In this document: one piece after another, positions 10,076 to 18,300 of the stretch
How positions within the stretch are numbered: the stretch's first letter is position 1
Layout of the letters: each line of letters starts with the position of its first letter
NCBI RefSeq assembly: GCF_040195635.1
Contig: NZ_JBEFTX010000005.1
Location: forward strand, 124,001 to 188,000
Length of the DNA stretch: 64,000 bases
Direction: 5' to 3'
Source of the DNA: Thermasporomyces sp040195635
GTDB lineage: Bacteria; Actinomycetota; Actinomycetes; Propionibacteriales; Actinopolymorphaceae
Notes under the pieces: generated by a model
Seen by the model: the letters and a program-made list of their open reading frames with translations, nothing else
The model's database searches: none
Told to the model about the DNA's origin: nothing
Position numbers and translations under genes: made by a program

Positions 10076-10869
10076 CCACGAACAGCCCGGTCGACTCCCG
10101 TCACCGTGGGAAGGACGAACGCACCGGTCGCCGTCTCCGGGCACGCCCGAAGGTAGCCACGGATCCGGGCAAGGACCTGTGCGCGTTCGTCCTCGGCCAT
10201 GACGATCAGCGACGATCGGGTCGCCGTTCGCGCCACGAGCGCCTCGGTCGTCAGCTGCTGCGGCGACGCGAACTCGGCGCGCTCGACCGAGCCGAACGCC
10301 TCATGCCCCGCCAACGTGCTCTGGTCCTCCTGCCAGGTCTCCAGATCCCTGGGGAGCTCCGACACCTCGGCGAGCCCGGCGACCCAGGGCACGCGTACGT
10401 CCTCGAGGTTCCACAGTGCGCCGACCACACCACCGGGTTTCAGCACCCGGGCGATCTCAGCCATCGCCTGGTCCAGGTCGAACCAGTGGAACGCCTGACC
10501 CGCCACCACCGCGTCGACGCTCTGGTCAGGCACCGGTATCCGCTCCGCGCGCCCGCTCAACGTCTGGACCCGCGGCAGTCGGCGGCTCAGTTCGGCGAGC
10601 ATCGCCGGATCGGGCTCGACGGCGACGACCTCCGCCCCTTGTCCCACGAGAACCTCGGTGAGCTTGCCCGTTCCCGCCGCGAGGTCGAGGACGGCCAGCC
10701 CACGCAGGTCGGGGGAACCACTGTCCGTCACCGGGTCCAGCGCCCAGCGCACGGCCTCGACCGGGTAGCTCGGCCGGTTCTCGGCGTATGCCTGGGCCTT
10801 GGTGCCGAAGGCCGTCGCCCGGTGGGGTGCCTCGGCGCTGCCGCCACGTTCGTTCCCGATGGTCTCCAC
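10063..10869 (-). CDS. Class I SAM-dependent methyltransferase
   Basis: About 268 residues, with the Rossmann-fold methyltransferase pattern. Motif I is VLDLAAGTGKLTEVL, the acidic end of beta-2 is VVAVEPDPAML, then comes DAVVAGQAFHWFD with the usual HWF, and ARVLKPGGVVGALWN. The HWF-containing subgroup matches the type 11 family, often called UbiE-like or trans-aconitate-methyltransferase-like. The substrate is unknown. The start is uncertain: GTG 10869 has a weak GACGGG upstream and TTG 10878 is in frame. The gene converges on the SWIM gene with a 13-bp overlap, and its upstream neighbour is another methyltransferase on the same strand, 31 nt away. Confidence 0.85.
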   Translation of the reverse strand: METIGNERGGSAEAPHRATAFGTKAQAYAENRPSYPVEAVRWALDPVTDSGSPDLRGLAVLDLAAGTGKLTEVLVGQGAEVVAVEPDPAMLAELSRRLPRVQTLSGRAERIPVPDQSVDAVVAGQAFHWFDLDQAMAEIARVLKPGGVVGALWNLEDVRVPWVAGLAEVSELPRDLETWQEDQSTLAGHEAFGSVERAEFASPQQLTTEALVARTATRSSLIVMAEDERAQVLARIRGYLRACPETATGAFVLPTVTGVDRAVRGQGD

Positions 10870-10900
10870 GCCCGTCAACGTATCCGAGCGGCGTCGGCCG

Positions 10901-11674
10901 TCAGGACCGGGCGGCCGTGGCCCGGCGTACGACCTCGAACGAGACGACGGCCGCGGCGCTGGCGACGTTCAGGGACTCGACCGCGCCAGGCATCGGGATG
11001 CGTACCCATTCGGCGACATGGCGCCGGACCTCCGCGGTGACACCCGTGGTCTCGCTGCCGAGGACGAACGCCACGTGCGAGGGAAGCGGCAGGTCGAACA
11101 GCGTGGCCGGGGCGTCGGCGGACAGGCCGACCAGCGCGTAGCCCGCCTCGACCAGCCGTTCGGCCGCGTCCGCAGCCGTCTCGCTGCGCAGGATGGGCGC
11201 CCGGAACGCCACGCCGGCAGACGCCTTGACCACGAGTGGATCGATGCCGGCGACCCCACGATGCGGTACGACGATGCCGTCCAGGCCGGCGGCCGTGGCT
11301 GTCCGCAGGATCATGCCGACGTTCGCCGGCGTGGTGATCCCGTCCAGCACCAGGAGGGTCCGGGGGCGTTCATGGTGCCGTCGGTCGAGCGCCCCGGCGA
11401 GGGACCGCATCTGTGGGGCGACCACGTCGGCCAGAACGCCGTTGTCGTGACGCGGGCTGCCGGACAGGAGCGAGATCCGCGCTGGCGGGACTCGGACGAC
11501 CGGAATCCGCCGCCCCTCCGCCGCCGCCACGATCTCGCGAACGGAGGGCCCACGCGCGCCCTCGGCCACCATCACCTTGTCGATCGTGAGTCCGTCGTCG
11601 GTGAGGGCCGCGAGAACCGGCCGGAACCCGTACACCGTCACGAACCGGTCCTTCGGCGACTCGTCTTCCCGCAC
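10901..11674 (-). CDS. TrmH/SpoU-family RNA 2'-O-methyltransferase
   Basis: A 257-residue SPOUT methyltransferase. The N-terminal about 90 residues look like the substrate-binding domain found in 23S rRNA or tRNA enzymes of this family. The catalytic knot has all three motifs: motif 1 TTPANVGMILRTATAAGLDG with the catalytic Arg, motif 2 FVLGSETTGV, and motif 3 IPMPGAVESLNVASAAAV. It would transfer a methyl group from SAM to a ribose 2'-hydroxyl; which RNA nucleotide cannot be told. The start is GTG 11674. It lies just upstream of the class I methyltransferase on the same strand, and 58 nt separate it from the 3' end of the dehydrogenase pair. Confidence 0.87.
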   Translation of the reverse strand: MREDESPKDRFVTVYGFRPVLAALTDDGLTIDKVMVAEGARGPSVREIVAAAEGRRIPVVRVPPARISLLSGSPRHDNGVLADVVAPQMRSLAGALDRRHHERPRTLLVLDGITTPANVGMILRTATAAGLDGIVVPHRGVAGIDPLVVKASAGVAFRAPILRSETAADAAERLVEAGYALVGLSADAPATLFDLPLPSHVAFVLGSETTGVTAEVRRHVAEWVRIPMPGAVESLNVASAAAVVSFEVVRRATAARS

Positions 11675-11732
11675 GCCCGCAAGTCTCCCCTGCGGGCCGA
11701 ACGACGCTCAGGCCGACCCGCCCAGTCCCCAG

Positions 11733-12761
11733 CTAGGCCTCGAGGGGGAGGCGGACCGGCTGACCGGTCTCGACCGACTGGTACGCGGCGAACGCGATCT
11801 CGGTGGCGCGGTAGCCGTCCCAGCCGTCCGGGCTCGGCGCCCGGTCCTCGCGGATCGCGGCGATGAACTCGGCCACCATGCCGGCGTCGGCATTGGACCC
11901 CCATGGCACCTGCGCCACATCCTGACCACCGCTGCGTCCCGGCCCGTCGTGGTAGGACGTCAGCGTCTGGGCGAACGCGTCGGCCGTCGCCACGCCGTCG
12001 TCGCCGACCAACTCGAGCGTCACGCCGCCCCAGGTGGTGAAGGACTTCGGCCGGCTCCAGCTGCAGTCGATCGTCGCGACCGTCCCGTCGGCGAACGTCA
12101 CGGCGATGTTGCCCGCCGTCTCGACCGGCAGGTCGGGGTAGAGGATCCGGTTGGTCTGGGCGTAGACCTCGACCGCCTCGCAGCCGAGAATCCAGCGCAT
12201 CAGGTCGGCCACGTGGACGGTGTGGTCCATGACGGCCCCGCCGCCGGCCAGGTCGGGATCGACGAACCAGCCACCCGGCATGGTGCCCGGGTTGGTGCCC
12301 GCGATGCCGTGGATCCGGCCGAGCTGGCCCTCGCGCGCCAGGCGTTCCAACCGCGCGATGGGCAGGGAGAACCGGACCGGGAACGCCGTCATCAGGCGTA
12401 CCCCCGCTGCCTCGCAGGCCGCGATCATGGCCTTGCCGTCGGCGAGTGACGTGGCGAGCGGCTTCTCGCAGAGCACATGCGCGCCCGCCGCGGCGGCCTG
12501 CTCGGTGAGGACCCGGTGGCCGGCGTTCTCCGAGCAGATGACGACGCCGTCGGGGCCCCAGTCGAGGAGTTCTGCGTACGACGACACGAACGGAATCCTG
12601 TTCGTGTCGGCGATCCGCTTGCCGCGCTGGGCGTCCTCGTCGGCGACCCGCAGCTCGATGTCGGGCCGGCCGGCGAGCAACCCGGCGTAGCCGGCGCCGT
12701 GCAGGTGGGCGAAGGACAGGATTCCCAGCTTCAGCGGCCGCTGTTCCGGTGCGGTCGTCAT
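11733..12761 (-). CDS. Gfo/Idh/MocA-family oxidoreductase (second of pair)
   Basis: A 342-residue NAD(P)-dependent sugar or cyclitol dehydrogenase. After a short N-terminus there is a Rossmann segment (KLGILSFAHLHGAGYAGLL), although the canonical GxGxxG is altered to an SFAHLHGAGY form, as in several members. The EKP-type motif follows (HVLCEKPLATS), then the C-terminal alpha/beta domain with GGGAVMDHTVHVADLMRW, the catalytic-region Asp-His. It probably oxidises a sugar or inositol ring hydroxyl. The start codon ATG at 12761 overlaps the stop of the upstream dehydrogenase (ATGA), so the two are translationally coupled. The loss of the standard Gly motif means cofactor binding may differ. Confidence 0.85.
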   Translation of the reverse strand: MTTAPEQRPLKLGILSFAHLHGAGYAGLLAGRPDIELRVADEDAQRGKRIADTNRIPFVSSYAELLDWGPDGVVICSENAGHRVLTEQAAAAGAHVLCEKPLATSLADGKAMIAACEAAGVRLMTAFPVRFSLPIARLERLAREGQLGRIHGIAGTNPGTMPGGWFVDPDLAGGGAVMDHTVHVADLMRWILGCEAVEVYAQTNRILYPDLPVETAGNIAVTFADGTVATIDCSWSRPKSFTTWGGVTLELVGDDGVATADAFAQTLTSYHDGPGRSGGQDVAQVPWGSNADAGMVAEFIAAIREDRAPSPDGWDGYRATEIAFAAYQSVETGQPVRLPLEA

Positions 12762-13804
12762 GACGTCGCCACCTCCACCTGCTCGGACAAGGACTGCGCG
12801 GACGAGGGAGCGCTGCCCTGATACGGATCGGGTCCGACCGGCAGCTCGATAGCCCGCCCGGTCTCGGCGGACTCCACGGCCGCAAGGGCGATCGCGAGGG
12901 CAGCGCGGCCGTCCTCGGCACTCACCCGTGGTGCCGGCCCGCCGCGCATCGCCGCGAGGAACTCGCGGAGCTCGGCGGCCCAGGGATCCTCGTCGAGCAT
13001 CATGCCGGCCGAGCGGGCCAGCTCCGGCGGCGCCGTACGGAGAGCGGCCCGCTGGTCTGTGGCGTACTCCAGCAACCCCTCGCTGCCGGCCAGCTCGAAG
13101 CTGGTCCGGAACGGCACGCCGGTGCGGGCCCACGAGGCGGTGAGGTGCGTGATCGCGCCGCTCGCGTGGGTGAGGATCGCGTACGCATGGGTCGCGCCGT
13201 TCTGTGGTCCCGACGGTCGGAGGGTGCGGGCGTAGACCCGGACGACATCGCCGGCGATCCACCGGGCGTAGTCGATGTCGTGGATCATCACGTCGCAGAT
13301 GATCCCGCCGGACCGGACCATGTCGTGGTACCAGCGGTCGGCACCAGGCATGCCACCCTCCCGGCTGAGCCGCAGCACCGCCGGCTGCCCGATCCGGCCG
13401 GCGGCGACCGCTGCCTGCGCGGCGGCGTACTCGGCGAAGAACCGCACCACCTGGGCCACGTGCAGCTGCACGCCCGCCTCCCGTGCGGCCGCGACCAGCT
13501 CGTCCGCCTCCGCGACCGTGCGGGTCAGCGGCTTCTCACACACCACCGCGCGGCCGGCCCTGACGGCGGCGAGCGCGAGGGTGGCGTGGCTGTCGGTCGG
13601 CGTACAGACATCGACCACGTCGACGGCGGAGTAGAGGTCGTCCAGGTCGGCGTGGACGACGACGCCGAGCTCGTCGCGGGCGCGGTCCCTCGCCTCCGCG
13701 ACGCCGTCGTAGCCGTGCACCTCGACACCCAGCCGGCGCCAGCCGGCGATGTGGATGCCTCCGATGCCGCCCAGCCCGACGACACCAACGTGTGAAACCT
13801 TCAC
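12758..13804 (-). CDS. Gfo/Idh/MocA-family oxidoreductase (first of pair)
   Basis: A 348-residue dehydrogenase of the inositol 2-dehydrogenase/glucose-fructose oxidoreductase family. Features in order: Rossmann motif VGVVGLGGIGGIHIAGW at the N-terminus, VVDVCTPTDSHATLAL, the EKP motif VVCEKPLTRT, and the catalytic-region DVMIHDIDYARWI. I choose GTG 13804 because GAAGGGA lies 9 nt upstream; a longer frame exists but lacks a site. It forms an ATGA-coupled pair with the second dehydrogenase, a layout common in sugar-acid or cyclitol catabolic operons. No transporter or dedicated regulator lies beside the pair, so the substrate stays open. A TCGTACGA palindrome about 30 bp upstream may be its operator. 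Confidence 0.87.
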   Translation of the reverse strand: MKVSHVGVVGLGGIGGIHIAGWRRLGVEVHGYDGVAEARDRARDELGVVVHADLDDLYSAVDVVDVCTPTDSHATLALAAVRAGRAVVCEKPLTRTVAEADELVAAAREAGVQLHVAQVVRFFAEYAAAQAAVAAGRIGQPAVLRLSREGGMPGADRWYHDMVRSGGIICDVMIHDIDYARWIAGDVVRVYARTLRPSGPQNGATHAYAILTHASGAITHLTASWARTGVPFRTSFELAGSEGLLEYATDQRAALRTAPPELARSAGMMLDEDPWAAELREFLAAMRGGPAPRVSAEDGRAALAIALAAVESAETGRAIELPVGPDPYQGSAPSSAQSLSEQVEVATS

Positions 13805-13831
13805 CGGAGCGGTTCCCTTCGCCCGAGAATT

Positions 13832-13846
13832 TTCGTACGACCATAT
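13832..13846. promoter_or_regulatory. Candidate operator TCGTACGA upstream of dehydrogenase pair
   Basis: An 8-bp perfect palindrome (TCGTACGA) within AT-richer DNA, in the 121-bp gap ahead of the dehydrogenase pair. It resembles the spaced GT/AC half-sites of GntR-type operators. CGTACG is frequent in this window because of codon choice, so this is a weak call resting on position only. Confidence 0.25.
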
Positions 13847-13925
13847 GCCTAACGTCCCGGCGCCCTCGTGGGAAGCCCCGTCCACAGCCCGGAATGCCGC
13901 CGGCGTGATCTTTTCCGCAGCGGGA

Positions 13926-16322
13926 TCATTCCTCGGCGGCGGCGGCGGCTTCGGCGAGCCGGAGCAGGCGGGCGAGTACGCCGGGGAGCGGGCCGACCGA
14001 CACCACGCCGAGCCGCCGGGTCGCCCGGGTCACCGCGACGTAGAGGTCGCCCGCCCCACGCGCCGACTCCGCCACAACGCCGGCCGGATCGACGACGATC
14101 ACGGCGTCGAACTCCAGCCCCTTCGACTGCGCCACCGTCAGGACCGCCACCCGGGAGTCGAGCACCGACGCGGTGCCGCCCGCGGCCGTCCCCGGTGCGA
14201 GAAGCCCGAGCGCGGCCGTCACGTCGGCAAGTCGCGCGGATGGCACGACGACGGCGACCCGTCCGGCTCCGGCCAGGTCCTCACCGTCGTCATGCGCGGC
14301 CGGGTCGGTGACCGCGCGCAGTTCCGCCGCCACCACGTCCGGGAGGACACCGGCCAGTTCGCCCGGGTCGACCTGCCGGCTCCACGGCGGCAGACCGTCA
14401 CGCACCGAACGCGGGGGCTGCAGCCCGGCATCGATCGCCGCGAGTACGTCACCGGCGAGGGCCATGATCTGCTTCGGCGTGCGGTAGTTGACCGTGAGGC
14501 GTTCGGTCCGCCACCGGCCGCCGGCGTACGGATCGAGTGCGTCCGCCCACGACGGCGCTCCCCCAGGCGCGCCGGCCTGCGCGAGGTCGCCGACGACCGT
14601 CATCGACCGGGCGGGGCACCGCCGCATGACCATCCGCCACGCCATCGCCGAGAGTTCCTGCGCCTCGTCGACGATGACGTGGCCGTAGGTCCAGTCCCGG
14701 TCGGCGAGCGCCGAGTCCGCCGCCGGTCCAGGACGCCGGTTCTCGCGGTAGCGACCGGACACCATCTCGGCGACCGGATCCATGTCGTCCGGGGTGGCGG
14801 CGAGCTGTCCGTACTCCGCCTGCATCTCCACGGTCGCGCGGACGTAGGCGAACTCTTCCGCCGCTGTCGCGCGCTGCCGGACGGCGGTGCTGGTCGCTCC
14901 GGCGATCGTCGCGTCGAGGTCGCCGAGTCGCTCCGCGGCCTCGTCGAGCAGCGGCACGTCGGCCGGCGTCCACGGGAGCCCGGGCGCACGGACCAGGGCG
15001 GCCCGCTCGGCGGCGGTGAAGTCCGGCGCCGCGGCGTCCAGGCGTTCGGGGGAACGGAAGAGATCGGTGAGGAACCGCTCCGGTGTCAGCTCCGGCCAGA
15101 GGTCGTCGAGCACGTCGTGGACAGCGGGCGACGAGCGGAACTCCCGGCGGATGTCCTCGACGTCAGCGGGGCCGAGCAGCTCGGGGCCCAGCCTCGCGAC
15201 GCCCTGCGCCGTGAGGTCGTCGAGGATCTCCCTGACGAAGTGGCGCCGCATCCGGTTGTGCTGGTCCTCGCCGGTTTCCACCGACCGCGTTCGCACACGG
15301 TCCCGCGCGCGGCGACAGACCTCCGGCGTCAGGGTGTACGCCTCCCTCTCCACGACGATCTCGAGGTCGGTGTCAGGCACCCACTGGCGTTGGCGTACCG
15401 CGGTCGCGAGGACGTCAGCCATCCGCTGGTCGCCCTTCACCCGTTCCGTGTCGGCGGCCTCGTGCCCGGTCGCGACGACGCCGGGATACAGCTCCCCCAC
15501 GGTCGCCAGCACCGCCTCGGTCTCGCCGAGTGACGGCAACACCTGGTCGATGTAGCGCATGAACGTGAGGTTCGGGCCGAGGATGAGCACTCCACGCTTG
15601 GCCAGTCGGGTGCGATGGGTGTAGAGCAGGTACGCCGCCCGGTGCAGGGCCACGACCGTCTTGCCGGTACCTGGACCGCCCTCGACCACCAGAACGCCGT
15701 CGAGGTCGGACCGGATCACCTTGTCCTGTTCGGCCTGGATGGTCGCCACGATGTCGGCCATCCGTCCTGTCCGGCCTGAGGCGAGGGAGGCCAGCAGGGC
15801 CCCTTCGCCGGACAGGTGGCTGCGCTGTTCGTCGTCCAGCGCGGCGAGGTCGAGCAGGTCGTCCTCGATGTCGATCACCTGCCGGCCCCGGGTGCGCAGA
15901 TATCGCCGCCGTACGACACCGGCGGGCTCGGCAGGCGTGGCCCGGTAGAACGACTGGGCGACTGGGGTCCGCCAGTCGACCAACAGCGCTTCGTAGTCGT
16001 CGTCGAACAATCCCATCCTGCCGATATACGTTCGCGTCCGGTCGTCCATGTCGAGACGGCCGAAACAAAGTCCCCGCTCGACCGCAGAGAGTTGGGCAAG
16101 CCGGCCGGAATACAACTCGTGGAAAGACTGGCGCTCGGAGAATGCCTGGTCGTGTTCGGCATGAGGTCCGCGATGAGCCTGACCCAGGCGCATACTCGCT
16201 CTTTCCCGAAGGGCATCGAGACGGTCGTACAACATCGAGACGTACTGTTGTTCGGACGCGACCTCCGTCGACAGTTGAGTTGACGGAGAACTGGAATTCG
16301 CGGTATTATTTGTCTCGTTCAT
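13926..16322 (-). CDS. helD: HelD-type RNA polymerase-associated UvrD-like ATPase
   Basis: A 798-residue superfamily 1 ATPase of the HelD group. The N-terminal about 190 residues form the charged helical arm that in HelD proteins enters RNA polymerase channels (RLDALRERASMRLGQAHRG). Walker A GGPGTGKTVVALHRA is near residue 215, the UvrD-type motif II is VIVDEAQELSAMAW, and the C-terminal lobe carries KGLEFDAVIVVDP and LYVAVTRATRRL. HelD proteins clear stalled or inhibited RNA polymerase, and some (HelR) protect against rifamycins. The PLPPAQYDS-type insert described for HelR was not seen, so I call it HelD, not HelR. ATG 16322 has a near-ideal AGGAGAA site. It is divergent from an Eis-type acetyltransferase. 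Confidence 0.85.
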   Translation of the reverse strand: MNETNNTANSSSPSTQLSTEVASEQQYVSMLYDRLDALRERASMRLGQAHRGPHAEHDQAFSERQSFHELYSGRLAQLSAVERGLCFGRLDMDDRTRTYIGRMGLFDDDYEALLVDWRTPVAQSFYRATPAEPAGVVRRRYLRTRGRQVIDIEDDLLDLAALDDEQRSHLSGEGALLASLASGRTGRMADIVATIQAEQDKVIRSDLDGVLVVEGGPGTGKTVVALHRAAYLLYTHRTRLAKRGVLILGPNLTFMRYIDQVLPSLGETEAVLATVGELYPGVVATGHEAADTERVKGDQRMADVLATAVRQRQWVPDTDLEIVVEREAYTLTPEVCRRARDRVRTRSVETGEDQHNRMRRHFVREILDDLTAQGVARLGPELLGPADVEDIRREFRSSPAVHDVLDDLWPELTPERFLTDLFRSPERLDAAAPDFTAAERAALVRAPGLPWTPADVPLLDEAAERLGDLDATIAGATSTAVRQRATAAEEFAYVRATVEMQAEYGQLAATPDDMDPVAEMVSGRYRENRRPGPAADSALADRDWTYGHVIVDEAQELSAMAWRMVMRRCPARSMTVVGDLAQAGAPGGAPSWADALDPYAGGRWRTERLTVNYRTPKQIMALAGDVLAAIDAGLQPPRSVRDGLPPWSRQVDPGELAGVLPDVVAAELRAVTDPAAHDDGEDLAGAGRVAVVVPSARLADVTAALGLLAPGTAAGGTASVLDSRVAVLTVAQSKGLEFDAVIVVDPAGVVAESARGAGDLYVAVTRATRRLGVVSVGPLPGVLARLLRLAEAAAAAEE

Positions 16323-16543
16323 TTCTCCTGCCGAATGCTGATCGAAAAGCTCGTCCTTTGAATTCGCGAACGAAATTCCTAAGGTAACAAGACCTTCGGC
16401 GGTTCCGCCAGAAAATGGCGAGACGGTTATCGCACAAATTCTTTCGAGCGCCGCGCCAGGTCCGAGATCAGCTGCGGAAAACCTGCTGGGCGGGTGTCGC
16501 TCGCATCTGGTAGGCATTGGCGCGTGATGACAAGCAGGACGCG
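16323..16543. promoter_or_regulatory. HelD/Eis divergent promoter region with small hairpins
   Basis: A 221-bp region that is clearly AT-richer than its surroundings. It contains three adjacent short inverted repeats: AAGGT/ACCTT at 16381-16396, GGCGG-TT-CCGCC at 16398-16409, and GCCA/TGGC at 16407-16419. On the HelD side they would lie in the 5' leader or promoter. I looked for the rifamycin-associated element known upstream of some helR genes and did not recognise it. Confidence 0.4.
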
Positions 16544-17770
16544 ATGACCGTCCAGATGCAGCCGCTCGGTGCCGACGCGTGGACTCAGGTGGTCCGGATC
16601 ATCGAGATGTCGTTCGGCTCCGACTGGCCGGCAGACGAGCAGGATGTCGATCGGGCCCGGTTCGAACCCGACCGGAGCCTCGGCGCCATGGACGGCGACG
16701 AGGTGGTCGGCCACACCTGCGCCTACTCCTTCACGATGACGGCGCCTGGTGGGCCCCTCCCGGTCGCGGGCGTCAGCATGGTGGGAGTCCTCCCCACGCA
16801 CCGGCGGCGCGGTGTGCTGACCGCGCTGATGCGACGGCAGCTGACGTCACTGCACGAGACCGGGGCCGAGGCGGTGGCCGCGCTCACCGCGTCCGAACCC
16901 GCGATCTACGGCCGGTTCGGTTACGGACTGGCGTCCGAGGTCGCTTCTGTCGAGATCCCACGGGCCCACCGGTCGCTCCGAGCCGTCCCCGGATCTCGCG
17001 AGGTGGCCCTGCGGTATGCGGACAAGGACAAGGCGCTCGACCTCTGCGCCGACCTGCGCGAACAGATCGCCGCGACCCGGCCGGGAATGTTCAGGCACAC
17101 CCAGCCGTGGCGCCGCGGCGAGGTCGCAGACCCGGCAAGCATTCGTCACGGTGCGAGCCCGTTGCGGTGCGTCCTCGCCGAGCGCGAGGGGCGAACGACC
17201 GGCTATGCCTACTTTCGTACGAAGGCGTCGTGGACCCAGCGCGGCCCGGACGGTACGACCGTGGTCGAACGGGTGCACGCCACCGACCCCGCGTCCTCCG
17301 CAGCGCTGTGGGGATTCCTGCTCGACCAGGACCTCGCGTCCACGACGACCCATCGCCGCCTCGCCGTCGACGACCCGCTGCTCTCCCTCCTCGTCGACCT
17401 CCGGCAGGCGCAGCTGAAGATCCGTGACGGCCTGTGGGCCAGGCTGGTCGACGTCGGTCGCGCCCTGGCATCTCGGACCTACACCGCGCCGGTCGACTCG
17501 GTGATCGAGGTCCGCGACGACTTCTGCCCATGGAACTCCGGCCGCTGGCACCTTGCGGGTGACGCGGCCGGGGCCTCCTGCGGAAGGGTCACCCGCGAGC
17601 CGGACCTCGTGATCGACGTCGTCGACCTCGCGGCGGCGTTCTTCGGCCGGCCGGTTCTCCACTCCCTCGGAGCCGCTGGTCTCGTCGACGAACACACGTC
17701 CGGCAGTCTCGCCGCCCTCGACAGGGCGTTCCGCCACGACCCGCTCCCCTGGCTCGACACCCCGTTCTGA
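16544..17770 (+). CDS. Eis-type GNAT N-acetyltransferase
   Basis: A 408-residue acetyltransferase with the Eis tripartite layout. The N-terminal GNAT domain carries the acetyl-CoA loop VLPTHRRRGVLTALM, a second GNAT-like middle region follows, and then a sterol-carrier-like C-terminal domain. The protein ends in a phenylalanine (LPWLDTPF), the free C-terminal carboxylate of which acts as general base in Eis enzymes. Eis proteins acetylate aminoglycosides at several positions, and also peptides or lysine. Whether this one modifies a drug is unknown. I start at ATG 16544 with AGGAC upstream; an in-frame TTG lies at 16517. It is divergent from HelD. Confidence 0.85.
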   Translation: MTVQMQPLGADAWTQVVRIIEMSFGSDWPADEQDVDRARFEPDRSLGAMDGDEVVGHTCAYSFTMTAPGGPLPVAGVSMVGVLPTHRRRGVLTALMRRQLTSLHETGAEAVAALTASEPAIYGRFGYGLASEVASVEIPRAHRSLRAVPGSREVALRYADKDKALDLCADLREQIAATRPGMFRHTQPWRRGEVADPASIRHGASPLRCVLAEREGRTTGYAYFRTKASWTQRGPDGTTVVERVHATDPASSAALWGFLLDQDLASTTTHRRLAVDDPLLSLLVDLRQAQLKIRDGLWARLVDVGRALASRTYTAPVDSVIEVRDDFCPWNSGRWHLAGDAAGASCGRVTREPDLVIDVVDLAAAFFGRPVLHSLGAAGLVDEHTSGSLAALDRAFRHDPLPWLDTPF

Positions 17771-17786
17771 CCCAGGCCCTGTCCTG

Positions 17787-18257
17787 CTACCCGGGCAGCG
17801 CGGGGACGACGCCGGTCTTCTCGTACGCGGCAAGCATCGCGATCCGTCGGGCGTGGCGCTCCTCGGCGGAGAAGCCGGTCGTCAAGTACGCCTTGACAAA
17901 GTGCGTCGCTTCGTCGGGCGAGTGCATGCGGGCGCCGATCGCGAGCACGTTGGCGTCGTTGTGCTGCCGGGCCAGCCGAGCGGTCTCCTCGCTCCAGGCC
18001 AGGGCGGCGCGCACGCCAGGAACCTTGTTGGCCGCGATCTGTTCGCCATTGCCGGAGCCGCCGAGGACGATGCCGAGACTCCCGGGCTCGCCGACGACCG
18101 CCTCGCCGGCGCGGAGGCAGTACGGCGGGTAGTCGTCGTCCGGGTCGTACGTCACCGGTCCGTGGTCCACGACCTCGTAGCCGTTGTCGGCGAGCCACCG
18201 ACCCAGCTGCTGCTTCAGCTCGAATCCCGCATGGTCCGATCCCAGGTGCACACGCAT
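17787..18257 (-). CDS. rpiB: Ribose-5-phosphate isomerase B
   Basis: A 156-residue RpiB-family isomerase, the usual length. It opens with the phosphate-binding GSDHAGFELK and carries LGGSGNGEQIAANKVPG. The Glu in GNGEQ replaces the catalytic Cys of the E. coli enzyme, as in the mycobacterial type. The enzyme interconverts ribose 5-phosphate and ribulose 5-phosphate in the pentose phosphate pathway; some members act on allose 6-phosphate. It begins 43 nt downstream of the ROK regulator stop on the same strand, so the two are probably one transcript. That places it in a sugar-responsive cluster with the two MFS transporters and raises the chance that it serves a special sugar rather than only housekeeping. 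Confidence 0.9.
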   Translation of the reverse strand: MRVHLGSDHAGFELKQQLGRWLADNGYEVVDHGPVTYDPDDDYPPYCLRAGEAVVGEPGSLGIVLGGSGNGEQIAANKVPGVRAALAWSEETARLARQHNDANVLAIGARMHSPDEATHFVKAYLTTGFSAEERHARRIAMLAAYEKTGVVPALPG

Positions 18258-18300
18258 GAGGCAGAGTCTGACAGCCGCTGACCTGCCGAACGCCACCTCC

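Noticed and set aside
16323..16543. Rifamycin-associated element of helR promoters
   Set aside because: I did not find the inverted GGGGCTTGC-type repeat, and the protein lacks the HelR-type insert, so a rifamycin-specific call is not made.
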